From: Fulvivirga ligni
GTDB lineage: Bacteria > Bacteroidota > Bacteroidia > Cytophagales > Cyclobacteriaceae
Reading direction: 5' to 3'
Length of the DNA stretch: 64,000 nucleotides
Assembly: GCF_021389935.1 (NCBI RefSeq)
Contig: NZ_CP089979.1
Span: 3,949,001 to 4,013,000, forward strand
The position numbers and the translations under genes are program-made. The notes beneath the pieces were generated by a model that saw nothing but the letters and a program-made list of their open reading frames with translations, was not told the DNA's origin and did no database searches. Positions 53,439 through 61,806 of this stretch are shown here, in pieces. Position 1 is the first letter of the stretch; each line of letters opens with the position of its first letter.

Positions 53439-53458
53439 GTCCGTTTTAGTTAAAGATA

Positions 53459-53488
53459 CAAAAATATGACTGAAACACTCAAATACAA
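53459..53488 (-). promoter_or_regulatory. accA promoter
   Basis: On the minus strand TTG (53486-53488) is followed after 19 bases by TATTTTTG (53459-53466), matching TTG-N19-TAnnTTTG. The transcript would have a leader of about 15 bases. Confidence 0.65.
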
Positions 53489-53611
53489 GGTTATGTAGGT
53501 TGTTTTTAGATTTAACAACTTAAAAACACAAAAGTTCAACTTGTAAATAATTGATTTACAGATGTTTGAGTCTTAATTCTGAAATATTTGAAAAAAAATA
53601 TCTTGGAGCTG

Positions 53612-53642
53612 TTGCAAATAAAAATGCAGAGATATACATTTG
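53612..53642 (+). promoter_or_regulatory. Promoter of the first tRNA-Asp gene
   Basis: TTG (53612-53614) and TACATTTG (53635-53642) are separated by 20 bases. The predicted start, near 53650, lies about 57 bases before the mature tRNA. Confidence 0.65.
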
Positions 53643-53706
53643 CAACACCTTAAACGAAAGGGACGATGGAAACAGCAATTTAACGCTTTTTTATTGAAAA
53701 CAAAAT

Positions 53707-53780
53707 GGTCTGGTAGTTCAGTTGGTTAGAATGCCTGCCTGTCACGCAGGAGGTCGCGGGTTCGAGTCCCGTCCAGACCG
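53707..53780 (+). tRNA. tRNA-Asp (anticodon GTC), first copy
   Basis: The 74-base cloverleaf has acceptor arms GGTCTGG and CCAGACC with discriminator G, a D arm with GTTCAGTTGGTTAGAAT, an anticodon arm CCTGC-CTGTCAC-GCAGG giving GTC, and a T arm GCGGG-TTCGAGT-CCCGT-type. The 3' CCA is not encoded. It has its own promoter and terminator and is identical to the copy at 53936-54009. Confidence 0.97.
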
Positions 53781-53784
53781 CTCT

Positions 53785-53815
53785 ACCCTCTTAATGCAAA
53801 TTGAGAGGGTTTTTT
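53785..53815 (+). terminator. Terminator of the first tRNA-Asp gene
   Basis: ACCCTCTTAA (53785-53794) and TTGAGAGGGT (53801-53810) pair with one wobble around TGCAAA, followed by TTTTTATTG. Confidence 0.9.
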
Positions 53816-53888
53816 ATTGTTAAAATTTTAGTGCGGTTATTGATAAATCCTATCTCTAAAAATAAAATTAAATTTTTTATCGCAAGAG

Positions 53889-53918
53889 TTGGTGATTAAA
53901 AACAATGACATATATTTG
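53889..53918 (+). promoter_or_regulatory. Promoter of the second tRNA-Asp gene
   Basis: TTG (53889-53891) and TATATTTG (53911-53918) are separated by 19 bases, an exact consensus match. The predicted start near 53925 lies about 11 bases before the tRNA. Confidence 0.72.
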
Positions 53919-53935
53919 CACCCCTATTAGAAAAC

Positions 53936-54009
53936 GGTCTGGTAGTTCAGTTGGTTAGAATGCCTGCCTGTCACGCAGGAGGTCGCGGGTTCGAGTCCCG
54001 TCCAGACCG
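53936..54009 (+). tRNA. tRNA-Asp (anticodon GTC), second copy
   Basis: This copy is identical over all 74 bases to the tRNA at 53707-53780: same acceptor stem, GTC anticodon and no encoded CCA. It is flanked by its own promoter and terminator, so the pair are two independent transcription units rather than a tandem transcript. Confidence 0.97.
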
Positions 54010-54047
54010 CAAAAAAAGCCTCTCAAGAAATTAAGAGGCTTTTTTTA
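54010..54047. terminator. Bidirectional terminator between tRNA-Asp and the mannoside locus
   Basis: AGCCTCTCAA (54017-54026), GAAA loop and TTAAGAGGCT (54031-54040) with seven T residues after it. On the minus strand there are also seven T residues (54011-54017 read as A), so it can also end the transporter-regulator transcript coming from the right. Confidence 0.88.
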
Positions 54048-54106
54048 TGCTCAAAATCTAAAACTAGAATAAATTAAGTTTTCGACTATAAATTGGATTT
54101 ATACCA

Positions 54107-55426
54107 TCAACTACTCAACTTCTCTTCCAATTCCTCTAAACTTACTCCCTTTGTCTCAGGCATCATATAATGAGTATACAGGAGTTGAAGTACCATGAAG
54201 AAGCAGAAAATAGCGAATATATATTCTGGGCTAAATTGGGATATGACCACTGCTCCAAATAGCGTGATAATGGCTGCGAATATATTTAATAGACCAGATC
54301 CCCACGATTGACCGTAAGACCTGACCTTATTAGGGAAAATTTCTGATATAAACACCCAAATTACAGCTCCCTGGCCAATGGCATGAGAGGTAATGAAGAG
54401 CAGCATGGATACCAGCATGAAAGTAGCTGGATAGTTGTTGTAAAAGCCTACAGCGGTCATAGCCAGGCTAATGATGTAGCCAACGGAACCTATGTACATC
54501 AATTGCTTTCTGCCGAGCTTATCTATAAGGGAAATTCCTATGAAAGTGAAGAATAGGTTAACCAGGCCTATTGAGACGGAGCTAAGTAATGAATCCGTAG
54601 TGCCCAGACCGGCCTTCTCTAATATTTCTGGCGCATAAAATAAGATGAAGCTGATGCCTGAAAATTGATTAAAAAAGGCAATTAAAAACGATAGTATCAA
54701 TACGCGGTTGTATTTGCCAGAGAAGAGCTTCCCCTCTCCCTTTGAATGCTTTTGCTCCTCTTTAACAATACCCTCAATAATCTTCTCAGGTTCTGATGAA
54801 GAAGTACTTAGAACCTTCTTGGCTTGTTCCAAATCCTTTTTATGAACAATAAGCCATCTCGGACTTTCCGGTATAATAAGTACAAGCACAGAGTATATCA
54901 CGGCCGGTATTAGCTCTATTCCTAGCATATATCTCCAGCTATCACTACCCGCAATATCTACCAAGAGGTAATTGGATACATAGGCCATGAGAATACCGAA
55001 TACCAGATTGAATTGAAAAAGCATCCCCATTCTTCCTCTATTCTTAGCCTCCGATATTTCCGTTATATAGGAAGGCGCAGCTATAGAGGCCACTCCTGCA
55101 CTTACTCCACCAATGAAGCGAAAGAATGAAAATAAGTATGGACCCGTGGCAATTGCCGCACCTAAAGCTGAGACTGTATATAAAATACCTATCCAGATTA
55201 AAGTGGTCTTCCTGCCTAGTTTCTCAGTAGGATAGCCACCCCAAAGGGATCCTAGTACGGTGCCCCATAAGGAAATTGATATGATAAAAGTGCCGTGAAA
55301 CAATCCTGAAGTCTGCCAGAGCTCCTTCAATGGTAAGTTTACCCCAGATATAACAACGGTGTCAAAGCCAAAAAGGAAGCCGGCCATTGACACAATAAAC
55401 ACATACTTTAAAACTTTACTTTTCAT
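54107..55426 (-). CDS. MFS sugar porter (XylE-like), first copy
   Basis: A 439-residue inner-membrane sugar:proton symporter of the sugar porter family. The ATG at 55426 is chosen: it aligns exactly with the start of the paralogue (MKSKVLKYVFIVSMAGFLFGFDTVVISG against MKNKLFYFAVTVSMAGFLFGFDTVVISG) and avoids a 32-base overlap with the regulator gene. About twelve membrane segments are visible. Family motifs are GFDTVVISG, GRKTTLIWIG, PESPRWLIVHKK and DKLGRKQLMYIG. The sugar is not readable; the neighbours suggest mannose or a small mannoside. It follows the LacI gene by 19 bases. Confidence 0.9.
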   Translation of the reverse strand: MKSKVLKYVFIVSMAGFLFGFDTVVISGVNLPLKELWQTSGLFHGTFIISISLWGTVLGSLWGGYPTEKLGRKTTLIWIGILYTVSALGAAIATGPYLFSFFRFIGGVSAGVASIAAPSYITEISEAKNRGRMGMLFQFNLVFGILMAYVSNYLLVDIAGSDSWRYMLGIELIPAVIYSVLVLIIPESPRWLIVHKKDLEQAKKVLSTSSSEPEKIIEGIVKEEQKHSKGEGKLFSGKYNRVLILSFLIAFFNQFSGISFILFYAPEILEKAGLGTTDSLLSSVSIGLVNLFFTFIGISLIDKLGRKQLMYIGSVGYIISLAMTAVGFYNNYPATFMLVSMLLFITSHAIGQGAVIWVFISEIFPNKVRSYGQSWGSGLLNIFAAIITLFGAVVISQFSPEYIFAIFCFFMVLQLLYTHYMMPETKGVSLEELEEKLSS

Positions 55427-55445
55427 AAAATGGATAGAAGCCTCG

Positions 55446-56471
55446 CTAGCTTTTTGCGGCTGTTGATTCTCTTTCAATCAGAGTGGCAGATAAGGTAATG
55501 GACTTCTTTGAAGCATCTTTTTTGGTGCTTTTAAGTCTATCTAATAAAGTGTCAATTACTGTCTGAGAAATCTCTTCTATGGGTTGTGAGACTACCGTGA
55601 TTTTAGGCTTATGTATTCTGAAAAGGTCATGATCATCGAAAGATACTATAGCCAGGTCTTTTGGTATTTCAAGACCAAGATCATTAATAGCTTCTAATCC
55701 ACTAATTCCCAAATAGTTAGTTCCGAAAAGGATAGCATCGAAATCAGGATTGTCTTTTATTATTTGACCTATATCTTCTACGTAATCTTTGTATTTGGCC
55801 TTAAATGGTAACGGAAAGACATGCGTTTCAAGTCCAAACTCTGCTACGGCATCTTTATAGCCGATAATACGGGCTTCTTTTTCCGCTTTACCTAATGCCA
55901 GGGCGATCATTGCTATCTTTTTGTATCCTCGGTCTACAAGGTGTTTGATGGCATTATAGGTACCTTCCTCGTTGTTGACCATCACCACGTCGTTGGATAT
56001 GTTTTTGAATTTCCTATCAAAGAGCACTACATCCATGCCGTTGTTCATCAGCTCTTTAATATCATCTTCCATGCCCATAGTAGGTGCTATAATGCAGCCG
56101 TCTACTCCCAGCGTGGTAAACATGTTTAAAAACTCCTTGGCTCTGTCTCGATCGTTTTCTGTACTACAGTAAACTATTTTATAATTATTTTGAAGTGCCT
56201 TATCCTCTATTTCTTTGGCTATGCTAGCGAAGAATGGGTTAGAAATGTCTTCCACCATAAGACCGATAATATTAGTCCGTCCGGTTCTAAGACCCTGAGC
56301 AAATTGGTTTGGGCGATAGCCCAGTTCCTTTATTTTTTTATGAACTTTAATTACAAGCTTATCGCTAATTCCCTTCTCTTTGGCTCTTCCATTCAATATG
56401 AATGAGACAGCCGTTTTGGAAATATTGAGCGACGTAGCAATGTCATTTATGGTAAGTCTGGTTTTGGCCAT
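55446..56471 (-). CDS. LacI-family transcriptional regulator
   Basis: The 341-residue product has an N-terminal helix-turn-helix (TINDIATSLNISKTAVSFILNG, residues 6-27) with the hinge helix near residue 50 (PNQFAQGLRTG), followed by a periplasmic-binding-protein-type effector domain (NIIGLMVEDISNPFFASIAKEIE to the C-terminus). It should repress or activate the neighbouring mannoside genes in response to a sugar. It sits between two paralogous transporter genes on the same strand. A 13-bp-arm inverted repeat lies 45 bp upstream of its start and a related palindrome upstream of the second transporter, which makes autoregulation likely. Confidence 0.93.
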   Translation of the reverse strand: MAKTRLTINDIATSLNISKTAVSFILNGRAKEKGISDKLVIKVHKKIKELGYRPNQFAQGLRTGRTNIIGLMVEDISNPFFASIAKEIEDKALQNNYKIVYCSTENDRDRAKEFLNMFTTLGVDGCIIAPTMGMEDDIKELMNNGMDVVLFDRKFKNISNDVVMVNNEEGTYNAIKHLVDRGYKKIAMIALALGKAEKEARIIGYKDAVAEFGLETHVFPLPFKAKYKDYVEDIGQIIKDNPDFDAILFGTNYLGISGLEAINDLGLEIPKDLAIVSFDDHDLFRIHKPKITVVSQPIEEISQTVIDTLLDRLKSTKKDASKKSITLSATLIERESTAAKS

Positions 56472-56516
56472 TAGTTGATTAGAAATTGAGATCTAAAATA
56501 GGCATTAAATCTAGGA

Positions 56517-56550
56517 ATATAACCGATTTGGCGAACTAAATCGGTTATAT
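56517..56550. promoter_or_regulatory. Long inverted repeat upstream of the LacI gene, probable operator
   Basis: ATATAACCGATTT (56517-56529) and AAATCGGTTATAT (56538-56550) are perfect 13-base arms around GGCGAACT. The core GATTTGGCGAACTAAAT matches 14 of 17 bases of the palindrome at 58058-58074. There is no T tract on the minus strand, so an operator is preferred to a terminator, though the hairpin could also process the mRNA. Confidence 0.65.
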
Positions 56551-56565
56551 AAATCTTTTTAAGGC

Positions 56566-57906
56566 CTATTCGCTGCCTTTCTTTCTTACTAAAACCTTAT
56601 GCAGTTCCTCCAAAGAAACTCCCTTAGTCTCCGGCATGAGGAACATGGTGAATAGAAGTTGTAATACCATGAAGAAGGCGAAGAAACAGAATACGATATA
56701 GGGTTCGAAGCTATTAATGAGTACGGCTCCTAAAAGCGTAATAATAGCTGCAAATACCCAGTGTGTACCACAACCCCAGGCCTGACCGAAAGCCCTTACT
56801 TTATTAGGGAATATTTCAGATATAAAAACCCAGATTACTGTCCCTTGTCCTACAGCATGCGAGGCAATAAACATTAAGATAAATACCAACTTAATGTTAG
56901 CAGAAGCATCAGCGTAAAAACCATAAGCTACCATTAACAAGCTTATAATATATCCAAATGATCCGATATACATCAATTGCTTACGACCCAGCCTATCTAT
57001 GAGGTACATACCTACAAAAGTGAAAATAAGGTTTACAAGGCCTATTGATATTGAACTCAGTAAAGAGTCTGAACTGGCAAAGCCTGCTTTCTCCAATATT
57101 TCAGGAGCATAGTATAGAATAAAGTTAATCCCTGACAGCTGATTAAAGAAGGCAATAAGGAATGCTAATAAGAGCGAGAAATTATATTTGCCTGAGAAAA
57201 TACTGGTAGGCTCTTCTTTCGATTTATTTTGATCATCCTGAATGTCTTTAAGCAGTGCTTTTGCATCCTCTTCTGATGAAGTTAATTTCAGTACTCTTAG
57301 GGCTTCATCAGGATCGTTTTTATGCAGGAGTAACCATCTTGGACTTTTAGGAACTCCGATGACCATAATTGTATATAGCAGAGCTGGCACAGCTTCTATA
57401 CCAAGCATCCATCGCCAGTCGTTATCACCGCCTACTCCATTAAGTAAATAGTTGGAAATAAAAGCAATTAGAATTCCAAAGACCAAATTGAATTGATAAA
57501 GTACGCCAAGACGACCTCTGTTTTTTGCATTTGATATCTCAGAAATATAAGTAGGTGCGGCAATAGAAGAAGCTCCTACGCCCAGACCACCGATGAATCT
57601 AAAGAAAGAAAATGAATATGGGTCTGGTGCCAATGCCGATCCTACAGCAGATATAAAGAATAAGGCTCCTATCCAGATCAAGGTGGTTTTACGTCCCAGT
57701 TTCTCGGTAGGATAACCGGCAAGCAAAGCACCTACTACTGTTCCCCAAAGGGCCATTGACATAATAAAGGTGCCATGAAACCATTCTGAGGTATTCCAAA
57801 GTTCTTTAATAGGTAGATTGGCTCCGGAGATAACCACGGTATCAAAACCGAAAAGAAACCCCGCCATGGACACGGTTACCGCAAAGTAAAATAGTTTGTT
57901 TTTCAT
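56566..57906 (-). CDS. MFS sugar porter (XylE-like), second copy
   Basis: A 446-residue paralogue of the porter at 54107-55426, about two-thirds identical by eye over the first membrane segments (LIWIG, GGVG/GGLG loop, NRGRLGVLYQFNLVFGILIAF). The start is placed at the ATG at 57906, because a longer frame starting at 58014 adds 36 residues with no counterpart in the paralogue. Motifs are GFDTVVISG, PKSPRWLLLHKN and DRLGRKQLMYIG. Two transporters beside one regulator suggest two related substrates or two affinities. The palindrome at 58058-58074 is 150 bp upstream. Confidence 0.9.
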   Translation of the reverse strand: MKNKLFYFAVTVSMAGFLFGFDTVVISGANLPIKELWNTSEWFHGTFIMSMALWGTVVGALLAGYPTEKLGRKTTLIWIGALFFISAVGSALAPDPYSFSFFRFIGGLGVGASSIAAPTYISEISNAKNRGRLGVLYQFNLVFGILIAFISNYLLNGVGGDNDWRWMLGIEAVPALLYTIMVIGVPKSPRWLLLHKNDPDEALRVLKLTSSEEDAKALLKDIQDDQNKSKEEPTSIFSGKYNFSLLLAFLIAFFNQLSGINFILYYAPEILEKAGFASSDSLLSSISIGLVNLIFTFVGMYLIDRLGRKQLMYIGSFGYIISLLMVAYGFYADASANIKLVFILMFIASHAVGQGTVIWVFISEIFPNKVRAFGQAWGCGTHWVFAAIITLLGAVLINSFEPYIVFCFFAFFMVLQLLFTMFLMPETKGVSLEELHKVLVRKKGSE

Positions 57907-58014
57907 GAGGTTAAATAAATGAGTAGTACTAAATGAGCGTAAGTTATTATAGTAAGATAAGCAAAAGCTGAGAGATATACAGCAACCACTTACTTCAGGA
58001 GGATAAACCACCAC

Positions 58015-58129
58015 GCATAATTTCAGCTCTTCATCATGAAAGATGCTTTATAAAATCGATTTAGTCAACTAAATAAGCAATATTTTCTTGAGGTCACGAG
58101 GTCTTTATGTCTTCAAGCTGAAATTATGC
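58015..58129. repeat. 14-bp inverted repeats enclosing the second operator-like palindrome
   Basis: GCATAATTTCAGCT (58015-58028) and AGCTGAAATTATGC (58116-58129) are perfect inverted copies 87 bases apart, with the operator-like palindrome near the middle. No target-site duplication is visible at the ends, so a miniature transposon is not supported. Confidence 0.6.
58058..58074. promoter_or_regulatory. Operator-like palindrome upstream of the second sugar porter
   Basis: ATTTAGT-CA-ACTAAAT (58059-58074) is a perfect inverted repeat with a two-base centre. It matches the core of the repeat upstream of the LacI gene and is the likely second binding site of that regulator. Confidence 0.62.
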
Positions 58130-58156
58130 TAATGGTTCGGTTAATAGTATAATAAC

Positions 58157-59329
58157 TTACTCTGGTGTGTATACAGCCACTGAAACTCTGGAGTCGGCAC
58201 AGCCATAGTACAGGTACCACTTATCTTTGAAGTACACTAATCCTTCAATGAACACTGTGCCATCAGGATATTGGCCACTTTTCTCAAATGATTCTGAAGG
58301 AACCAGGAAAGGCTTATCTAAGCGATGAAGTACTTTGGTAGGAGCGTTCTTATCAAATAATACCTGCCCTGCGCAGTAGCTATTAGCCGTATAAGTGGTG
58401 TCTCCCCCATCCGCAAGGTTTTTACCATTGTACATCAGCACTATACCTTTGTCTGTGATTACCGCTGGAGGTCCAGCTTCAGTAAGCTGACTATCGAAAT
58501 AACCTTTTCGTGGTGAGATCAGTGGTTTTAGTTCTCCATTCTCTTCAATTGGAGTCCAGTTAATCAAATCATCTGAAGTGGCTGCAAATATGCCCTTCTC
58601 ACCCCAGTACATCCAATACTTGCCATTTACTTTAGTTATCACCTTTTTTCCGTCTTTCACCTGCGTAATAATGGAAGCTGATTTACTGAATCTATCTTTA
58701 TATTTTCCGTCAAATGCCTTCTGGAAAGTTGGTCCATGCTTATCCCAGTCCACTAAGTTTTTTGATGTAGCTACAGCCAGTCGAGCCACTTTCTTATTCC
58801 ATTGGGTGTAGAGCATTACATAAAGGCCATCTTCGGTAACGGCTACCCGAGGGTCTTCACATCCACCGGTCCATTCGTTTTGCTTTTGAGCATCATCTTT
58901 GGGATACATTACCGGAGTATCTCTTCTATTCATGGTAAAGCCATCGGCAGTGGCCGCTAGCCCTAGTCTTGAGGTTCGTTCACCAATGCCTACACCAGAC
59001 TTGTCTTCAGCCCGGTATAATACATAAATACTGTCACCCATTACGGTGGCAGCAGGGTTGAAAGTGTCATTAGACTCCCAGGCTATGGCTTTGCCAGACA
59101 TAGGATCATTAAAAGAAGTCTCTTCCTTTGGTGAGATCACAGGATTAATGCCTTCTGGTCTTACGAAAGGTCCTAATATCCAATCATCTGCTGTCGTTTC
59201 GATCCTCGCCTCAGTTTGGAGAGTGTCACTCTCTTCGGTTGTTTCTTTGCTCGGACCTTGACAAGCACCAAGCAACATGATACTTAGTGCAGCAGCGGTG
59301 AGCTTCATTGGTTTATATGAAGATTTCAT
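58157..59329 (-). CDS. GH130 beta-mannoside hydrolase or phosphorylase, lipoprotein
   Basis: A 390-residue lipoprotein (MLLGAC; start at 59329 chosen so that the lipoprotein signal is complete). The five-bladed propeller of GH130 is recognisable from FNPAATVMGDSIYVLYRAED, GGCEDPRVAV, DWDKHGPTF, FSKSASII, GKYWMYWGE and YYGCADSRVSVAVY. Cytoplasmic GH130 enzymes are usually phosphorylases; exported lipoprotein members (BT3780 and BACOVA_03624, from memory) are hydrolases that remove beta-1,2-mannose caps from Candida mannan. Export and two GH92 neighbours favour that reading here. Its products would be mannose for the nearby porters. Confidence 0.85.
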   Translation of the reverse strand: MKSSYKPMKLTAAALSIMLLGACQGPSKETTEESDTLQTEARIETTADDWILGPFVRPEGINPVISPKEETSFNDPMSGKAIAWESNDTFNPAATVMGDSIYVLYRAEDKSGVGIGERTSRLGLAATADGFTMNRRDTPVMYPKDDAQKQNEWTGGCEDPRVAVTEDGLYVMLYTQWNKKVARLAVATSKNLVDWDKHGPTFQKAFDGKYKDRFSKSASIITQVKDGKKVITKVNGKYWMYWGEKGIFAATSDDLINWTPIEENGELKPLISPRKGYFDSQLTEAGPPAVITDKGIVLMYNGKNLADGGDTTYTANSYCAGQVLFDKNAPTKVLHRLDKPFLVPSESFEKSGQYPDGTVFIEGLVYFKDKWYLYYGCADSRVSVAVYTPE

Positions 59330-59366
59330 GTGTATGTGTTTATTTTCAATGGTCACATGGAATTCT

Positions 59367-59416
59367 CATAAACATTCATCCGGCGGTTGGTATAAATTCA
59401 CCTAGGAATGTTTATG
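59367..59416. repeat. 11-bp inverted repeat upstream of the GH130 gene
   Basis: CATAAACATTC (59367-59377) and GAATGTTTATG (59406-59416) are perfect inverted copies with a 28-base spacer, 38 bases upstream of the GH130 start. There is no T tract on either strand. It may be a regulator site or an intercistronic hairpin. Confidence 0.5.
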
Positions 59417-59453
59417 CTGATTTCATGAGTAGTTAAGTTTAGATGGTCAATAA

Positions 59454-61700
59454 TTAATTGTATGATGGTGGTTCAGCTTCTAATCCCCAAGATTTGTTAG
59501 GTTCTGAACCCAAGCTATAATTCAATGTACCACCTTTTTTAATTTCATCCCAGGAGATCCAGGTTTGGTCATATGTATTGCCATTCCATTGTAGGCTTTG
59601 GGTGTATTCATTTTGTTCTGAACCTCCTAAAATGGTCAAGGTATTACCAGAGCCTAGCTTCACCACAATCTTTTCAAAAGAAGGATTATTCAGTGAAAAA
59701 CCTCCTACACCAGGAATAACAGGGTAAATGCCTATATTGGCAAATACATAAAATGCACCCATGGCTCCCATGTCATCATTTCCGGGCAATCCGCTGGCTC
59801 GGTTAGTATATTGCTCTCTGATGATTCTTCTTACTAATGCCTGCGTTTTCCATGGTTGATCGACCCAATTGTAAATCCAAGGCACCTGAAAATCAGGCTC
59901 ATTACCAGCAGCAAACCACTCTTGATGATAGTTAGCGTTAAGCTTCATAAAAAACTCATCAAGACGTTGAGCAGCATAGTCTTTTCCTCCGATGGTGTCG
60001 ATCAAGGTCTCCAGATTTTGTGGCACCATCCAAAAGTAGTTTTTGAAACTGGCTTCTCTCCAATCATCTCTCTGGTTCTTCCAGCTGCCATCAGCATTTC
60101 TGGATTGCAGCCAGTTAGTCTTAGGGTTGTAAAGGTTTTTCCAATACTGTGAATGGCTTAAAAATAGATCATAGGCTTTTTGATCATTTAAGGCCTGCTT
60201 GGCAAACTGTGCAATAGCAAAGTCAGAAAGGTTATATTCCAGGCTCATAGAAGCCTGTGTGTAGCCCAGCTTGAGATATTCATCCAGATGAGGTCTTGTT
60301 TCAACTCCTTGTGATCTTGTGCCTGGCTCTAGTGCACTCTTTTTCATTATCTCAAAGGCCGCCTGATGATCAAAGTCCTGAGCACCAAAAGCATAGGCAT
60401 TGGCTACAAGCGCAGATGTAGGATCGCCTTGCATGATGCCCGTCTCAAAATTATTGAGCACCCATCTTGGCCAGCCACCACCCGATCTCTGGGCAAATAG
60501 TATATGAGATTTAATGATGTCACTGGTCTCTTCAGGAGCCAGCATGCTAATCAGCTGTGTCTGTGTTCTGTAGGTGTCCCAATTGCTGAATCCGGTATAA
60601 TATGTGAAACCTTCAGCCTTGTGAATCTGGCCATCAGAGCCTATATATTCGCCGTTAACATCGTTAAATATGTTAGGGTGATTGAACACGTGGTATAATG
60701 CTGAGTAAAACTGAACCTCTTTATCTTTCGAGGCTCCGGTGGCCTGTATTCTGCCAAGGTATCCGTTCCATGCAGTTTCAGCATTGTTTTTTACCTCATC
60801 AAAGTCCCAACTGGTATTTTCAGTTTTTAGATTCTCCTTAGCATTCGCTAGCGAAACGTAAGAAATACCTATTTTGTAATTGATTGATTTACTTTTAGAA
60901 ACATCAAAGGTGAAATAAACCCCTGAATTAGAGCCATTTGCTGCTTTACTGTCAGGCGATAGTTGTCCATCTTTCCAGGTGCCGCTCTTTAAAGGTTCCT
61001 TCTCAAATTCTGCATAGAAATAAAGGATGTAAGGAGTTCTAAAACCGCAAAACTGACCACCTTCAGCCTTTCCTTCAAAGCTGTTTCCGTTTATTTTTAC
61101 TTCAGAAATATTCAGGTCATTAGCGTTAATTCCTGTACCGATGATCACTGTTCCTTTATCACTATTTTGACTATAGGAAAAACGGGCCATACCACTTCTT
61201 GGTGTTACAGTCAGTTCTGCCGTAACATTATTTTTTAAGGCAGCCTTATAATAACCAGCATGTGCCTCCTGCACCTCAATCTGCGGTTCAAGGTTCATCA
61301 TGTCTACCGGTGAGGCAGTGAGATCGCCAGCAAGGGGTAGCGTAGGACAATTACCCATATGCCCACAGCCAGCTCCGCTCATTTGGTTAATGACAAAGCC
61401 TTTCTGCGGATTGAAAAAGGTAGTCGTAAACTGTGCCATTCCCATCGGATACATGGCGCCTGGGAAGGTATAGCCTGCTTCTAAATATTGCTCATGAATA
61501 CCATGCCCCTTCCCTTGCGAACCAATGGTGGAATTCACCAACTGAGCATAATTTGGCGTGCTACCAGATGCTGTAGTAGTAGACGAGTCGCTGGCTTGCG
61601 GTGTTTGACAACTGCTCAACAAAAGAGGCAGAACAAGCAACAAGGCCAGGCCGGCAAGAAGCCTCTCCGAAATGTGATTACTGAATTTTTTAATATGCAT
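59454..61700 (-). CDS. GH92 alpha-mannosidase, lipoprotein
   Basis: A calcium-dependent inverting exo-alpha-mannosidase. The lipobox is LLLSSC (Cys31). The 748-residue product has the N-terminal beta-sandwich (NSTIGSQGKGHG, MSGAGCGHMGNCPTLP) and the (alpha/alpha)6 barrel. The catalytic-acid segment is intact as AGNEPDFQVPW (Glu codon at 59898-59900), and the base region reads GNDDMGAMGAFYVF. GNEPDFQ instead of the usual GNEPSHH suggests a specificity other than plain alpha-1,2. It follows the other GH92 gene after 106 bases and a likely terminator, and precedes GH130. Confidence 0.92.
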   Translation of the reverse strand: MHIKKFSNHISERLLAGLALLLVLPLLLSSCQTPQASDSSTTTASGSTPNYAQLVNSTIGSQGKGHGIHEQYLEAGYTFPGAMYPMGMAQFTTTFFNPQKGFVINQMSGAGCGHMGNCPTLPLAGDLTASPVDMMNLEPQIEVQEAHAGYYKAALKNNVTAELTVTPRSGMARFSYSQNSDKGTVIIGTGINANDLNISEVKINGNSFEGKAEGGQFCGFRTPYILYFYAEFEKEPLKSGTWKDGQLSPDSKAANGSNSGVYFTFDVSKSKSINYKIGISYVSLANAKENLKTENTSWDFDEVKNNAETAWNGYLGRIQATGASKDKEVQFYSALYHVFNHPNIFNDVNGEYIGSDGQIHKAEGFTYYTGFSNWDTYRTQTQLISMLAPEETSDIIKSHILFAQRSGGGWPRWVLNNFETGIMQGDPTSALVANAYAFGAQDFDHQAAFEIMKKSALEPGTRSQGVETRPHLDEYLKLGYTQASMSLEYNLSDFAIAQFAKQALNDQKAYDLFLSHSQYWKNLYNPKTNWLQSRNADGSWKNQRDDWREASFKNYFWMVPQNLETLIDTIGGKDYAAQRLDEFFMKLNANYHQEWFAAGNEPDFQVPWIYNWVDQPWKTQALVRRIIREQYTNRASGLPGNDDMGAMGAFYVFANIGIYPVIPGVGGFSLNNPSFEKIVVKLGSGNTLTILGGSEQNEYTQSLQWNGNTYDQTWISWDEIKKGGTLNYSLGSEPNKSWGLEAEPPSYN

Positions 61701-61730
61701 TTATCAACGGTTTAAACTGATTTTTAATGG

Positions 61731-61768
61731 AAATAAAGAGGCCGTACATTGCAGACGACCTCTTTTCA
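61731..61768 (-). terminator. Probable terminator between the two GH92 genes
   Basis: AAAGAGGCCGT (61735-61745) and ACGACCTCTTT (61755-61765) pair with one wobble. On the minus strand it continues TTTATTTCC, a short T tract, so termination may be partial. Confidence 0.6.
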
Positions 61769-61806
61769 AAACTAGAATAAAAAACAAAACCCTAACATCT
61801 AGTGTG

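Noticed and set aside
56517-56550. Inverted repeat read as the terminator of the second porter
   Set aside because: On the minus strand the stem is followed by TCCTAGATTTAATG, with no T run, and its core recurs upstream of the porter, so an operator fits better.
58015-58129. Miniature inverted-repeat transposon
   Set aside because: The 14-bp ends are perfect, but no target-site duplication flanks them and no second copy was seen in the window.
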